In this document: positions 62,167-64,000 of the stretch, in pieces
Layout: every line of letters begins with the position of its first letter
Position numbering within the stretch: the first letter of the stretch is position 1
DNA from: Lachnospiraceae bacterium
Lineage (GTDB): Bacteria; Bacillota; Clostridia; Lachnospirales; Lachnospiraceae
DNA: 64,000 bases
Assembly: GCA_016287095.1 (NCBI GenBank)
Contig: JAEEVK010000005.1
Span: forward strand, 1 to 64,000
Direction: 5' to 3'
Notes under the pieces: generated by a model
Database searches by the model: none
What the model was told of the DNA's origin: nothing
The model's input: the letters and a program-made list of their open reading frames with translations, nothing else
Made by a program: the position numbers and the translations under genes

Positions 62167-62196
62167 AACACCTACCATAAAATCATGGCAGGTGTT
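62167..62196 (-). terminator. Terminator of the nucleotidyltransferase gene
   Basis: On the - strand AACACCTGCCAT-gatttt-ATGGTAGGTGTT followed by TTTAAAAA. One mismatch in a 12-bp stem. Confidence 0.75.
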
Positions 62197-62221
62197 CCAG
62201 ATTATAATATATACTATATAG

Positions 62222-63397
62222 TTATTTTCCAACTTTCTTTAACATTTTGTATTCTTTTATCAGCAGCTTTCTCTTAGATGTGCATCCATTATAAAACCTT
62301 ATAGCAAAGCCAACCGGGTACATCCATGGCCTGTTCTTTACTATAGGAACCTTGTATGTCATGGTCTTCAAGTCAGGAAATACACGTTCCCTGAAATATG
62401 CCCATTTAGACTTCTTGCCGGCTTTACGGTAAACATTTTCTATCTTATGCCTGATGGAGTTGTCCTCATTACCGTAAGTACCGGAGAAATAATAGTAATC
62501 CAACAGCTTTCGTTCATCTTCTGTCAGTTTCGAATCAAGCCAATCTGTATTGAGAAACTTTACATCATCACTCTTGCCATTTGTAAATATCTTTAAAGCT
62601 AACTTTCTCCTCTTCCTTTCAAAACCGGCTATGCCAAGCTTCTTCATCTCGCCAGTAATATAAGTAAAATCAAGGCTTTCTTTCTTAGCTTTAAGATATA
62701 TATAGCAGTCCAGCAAGCTCCTGATACCCGTACCTCCGGCACTGAAATGCTTATACTCATGAGCGGTCAGATAAATATAGAAATCCTCATCTGATAAGTG
62801 GTATCCATACCCAGTACCATCATCCTTTATCAGTCTTTTATTAACATCCGCATAATACTCCTTCATCCTTTCATCACTAAAGGCTCCAAACAACTTCCTG
62901 TGGATCTCAAAGTTACAGACAGGCTCCTTGTAGTAGCAGTCATGATTACCTTCGCCAAAATGCTCGGACTTAAAACCCATGCCTTTGAGGATATCTCTAA
63001 CCTCTGCAGTCCTGGTCTCATCCATCAGGATATCATGGTCGGACATCTCCCTCATACCGAATGAAGGATAAAAGTCCTTAAGCACAGTACCCTTTAATGG
63101 CATATGCCATATGCCTAAGTCATCCATCCGGCTAAACAAAGCTGCCATCTCAGCATCCATCAGGCCCACTTTACGCATAGCCTTTGCCTTGGCCTGCGTA
63201 AAAGAAGGATCATATATACCGACAGATTCAAGTGCATATGCTGTAACAGCAGTCAGCTGGTGATGTTGTGCTGCTTTAAAAAGTAGATTTATATCAATAT
63301 CTTTTATATGCTCTGCATCCGGTTTAATTTTATTCACAGCGCAGTATGAAAGCCAAACCAGATCATCAAATATCTTTCTTATCTTTACTTTTTCCAA
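62222..63397 (-). CDS. Nucleotidyltransferase family protein (NTP_transf_5-like)
   Basis: 391 residues. The MPLKGTVLKDFYPSFGMREMSDHDILM segment has the nucleotidyltransferase pattern (the DxD-like DHD is near residue 120), and the later HEYKHFSAGG and RSLLDCYIYL fit uncharacterised NTP_transf_5 proteins. The start is a TTG at 63397 with AAGGAAAAG shortly before it. Its neighbours are a S24/S26-type peptidase and a PqqD-like protein, as in some RiPP or lasso-peptide loci, where such a protein may modify the peptide or a carrier. Activity is unproven. Confidence 0.8.
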   Translation of the reverse strand: MEKVKIRKIFDDLVWLSYCAVNKIKPDAEHIKDIDINLLFKAAQHHQLTAVTAYALESVGIYDPSFTQAKAKAMRKVGLMDAEMAALFSRMDDLGIWHMPLKGTVLKDFYPSFGMREMSDHDILMDETRTAEVRDILKGMGFKSEHFGEGNHDCYYKEPVCNFEIHRKLFGAFSDERMKEYYADVNKRLIKDDGTGYGYHLSDEDFYIYLTAHEYKHFSAGGTGIRSLLDCYIYLKAKKESLDFTYITGEMKKLGIAGFERKRRKLALKIFTNGKSDDVKFLNTDWLDSKLTEDERKLLDYYYFSGTYGNEDNSIRHKIENVYRKAGKKSKWAYFRERVFPDLKTMTYKVPIVKNRPWMYPVGFAIRFYNGCTSKRKLLIKEYKMLKKVGK

Positions 63398-63407
63398 TTT
63401 CTTTTCC

Positions 63408-63878
63408 TTATGATTTTCTAAATATGCGTTTTAAAAAGGTTAATCCCCTAAGTATAAAGGCTCTGACAGGAAACAAGCTGCACCAGCAGAATACATATAG
63501 TGTATACCACCATCCACCAAGTTTCTTTTCCTTACCGTCCCTGATAATAGCTGTCAGCACTCCTAAAACATGCCTGTCGGTTATACCATATTCTCTGTTC
63601 CACCTGTTATCACCGCATATGACATATTCATTGTTCCTGACTTTCAGTACACGGTGCAGAACATAGTTCTTACCTCCATCCCGCTTATACAGGGCTATAT
63701 CATACTTGTTAAGCTTACTGGTCGTACTGTTCTTTGGCAGTTTATCCCAGACAGCAGGCTTTTCTATCACGAGCAGGTCCCTGCCCTGTTTGATCATAGG
63801 CATCATGGAATCACCGACATTGGAATATATCAGTCTGCCATCCCTGTTTAACAGTTCACTAAGACTCGTTTTATTCAT
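63408..63878 (-). CDS. S24/S26 family (signal-peptidase-like) protein
   Basis: 156 residues from the ATG at 63878 (AGGGG 7 bases before; it overlaps the stop of the upstream gene by 8 bases). The Ser of NVGDSMMPMIKQG and the Lys/Arg region YDIALYKRDGGKNYVLHRV fit the Ser-Lys peptidase fold, followed by CGDNRWNREYGI, as in signal peptidase I. A possible C-terminal hydrophobic stretch lies at 122-145. It may cleave a peptide precursor of the locus. Confidence 0.82.
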   Translation of the reverse strand: MNKTSLSELLNRDGRLIYSNVGDSMMPMIKQGRDLLVIEKPAVWDKLPKNSTTSKLNKYDIALYKRDGGKNYVLHRVLKVRNNEYVICGDNRWNREYGITDRHVLGVLTAIIRDGKEKKLGGWWYTLYVFCWCSLFPVRAFILRGLTFLKRIFRKS

Positions 63879-64000
63879 CAAGTGCCCCTATTTTCCTAAG
63901 CTCATTAATGGCTTTTTTCACATCACGCTCTATGGTATCCTTTGGAGCATCAAACATCTGCCCCATAGCGTCTATGATAGCTTCCTCGGTAGTATCCTTC
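63871..64000 (-). CDS. PqqD-like protein, C-terminal part (runs off the window)
   Basis: About 42 C-terminal residues in the open frame, not in the ORF track: EEAIIDAMGQMFDAPKDTIERDVKKAINELRKIGALDE followed by a stop at 63871. The D....(I/V)ERDV...(I/L)..L...G.(L/I) pattern is typical of PqqD-family peptide chaperones (RRE). The gene continues past 64000. Confidence 0.75.
   Translation of the reverse strand, partial: KDTTEEAIIDAMGQMFDAPKDTIERDVKKAINELRKIGALDE

Overview
The window looks like a chromosomal segment of a low-GC Gram-positive anaerobe of the class Clostridia, most likely family Lachnospiraceae (genus not resolved; Coprococcus- or Butyrivibrio-like is a guess). Grounds: Firmicute-type ribosome binding sites and sigma-A promoters, the conserved ireB-ruvX-DUF1292-mltG-trmR-trhP block known from Bacillus and Clostridia, an ackA/pta pair, exported proteins with NT/D-rich linkers, and cyclic-di-GMP proteins with a Lachnospiraceae-like architecture. 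Only three protein genes lie on the + strand (a PurF-like protein, a YerC-type regulator, an HPr-like protein). Everything else is on the - strand. I see no rRNA, tRNA, CRISPR array or transposase gene.

Layout. 1-3460: a YtrA/GntR-controlled ABC exporter operon with a clear promoter and a palindromic operator. 3460-4110: a large cruciform-like inverted repeat and a candidate antisense or small RNA beside the PurF promoter. 4115-5530: a PurF-like protein without the catalytic cysteine. 5566-10357: a nucleoside-type (BMP/NupNOPQ) ABC transporter. 10369-14055: a partner-switching signalling set (RsbW-like kinase, Cache-HAMP-SpoIIE phosphatase, a protein with an unrecognised domain, STAS antagonist). 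14227-21935: exported HAD phosphatase, GGDEF protein, receiver protein, exported NlpC/P60 protein, PreA-type oxidoreductase, and an amino-acid ABC ATPase fused to a second RsbW-like domain. 21932-27441: a permease fused to two permuted substrate-binding modules, then a 999-aa HD-GYP protein whose C-terminus repeats the unrecognised domain seen at 13.1-13.7 kb.

27.5-44.2 kb is mainly RNA and translation housekeeping: RlmD, YerC, a SNF2 helicase, TrhP-type U32 protein, TrmR, an MltG-like stub, RNase J, DUF1292, RuvX, IreB, MtaB, an HPr/Crh-like protein, ThiI, cysteine desulfurase, RsmE and PrmA. 44.3-63.4 kb holds an L7/L12-domain lipoprotein, PepD, a DUF4874/DUF4832 protein, Pta, AckA, a CE1-like esterase lipoprotein, the TldE/TldD pair, a Xer-type recombinase, a cell-wall amidase, and a clostripain-type lipoprotein. 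The right edge carries a nucleotidyltransferase / S24-S26 peptidase / PqqD-like trio that could be one end of a RiPP-type locus.

The least ordinary part is 10.3-27.4 kb. Two RsbW-like domains (one fused to a transporter ATPase), a SpoIIE phosphatase, a STAS protein and two copies of an unrecognised domain (one on an HD-GYP protein) sit among transporters and cyclic-di-GMP enzymes. This suggests, by inference only, a network linking solute uptake, partner switching and cyclic-di-GMP. A second theme is small palindromic repeats (GGGACGGTTCT / TGTGTCA...TGACACA type), two of which lie inside the coding sequences of mtaB and prmA.
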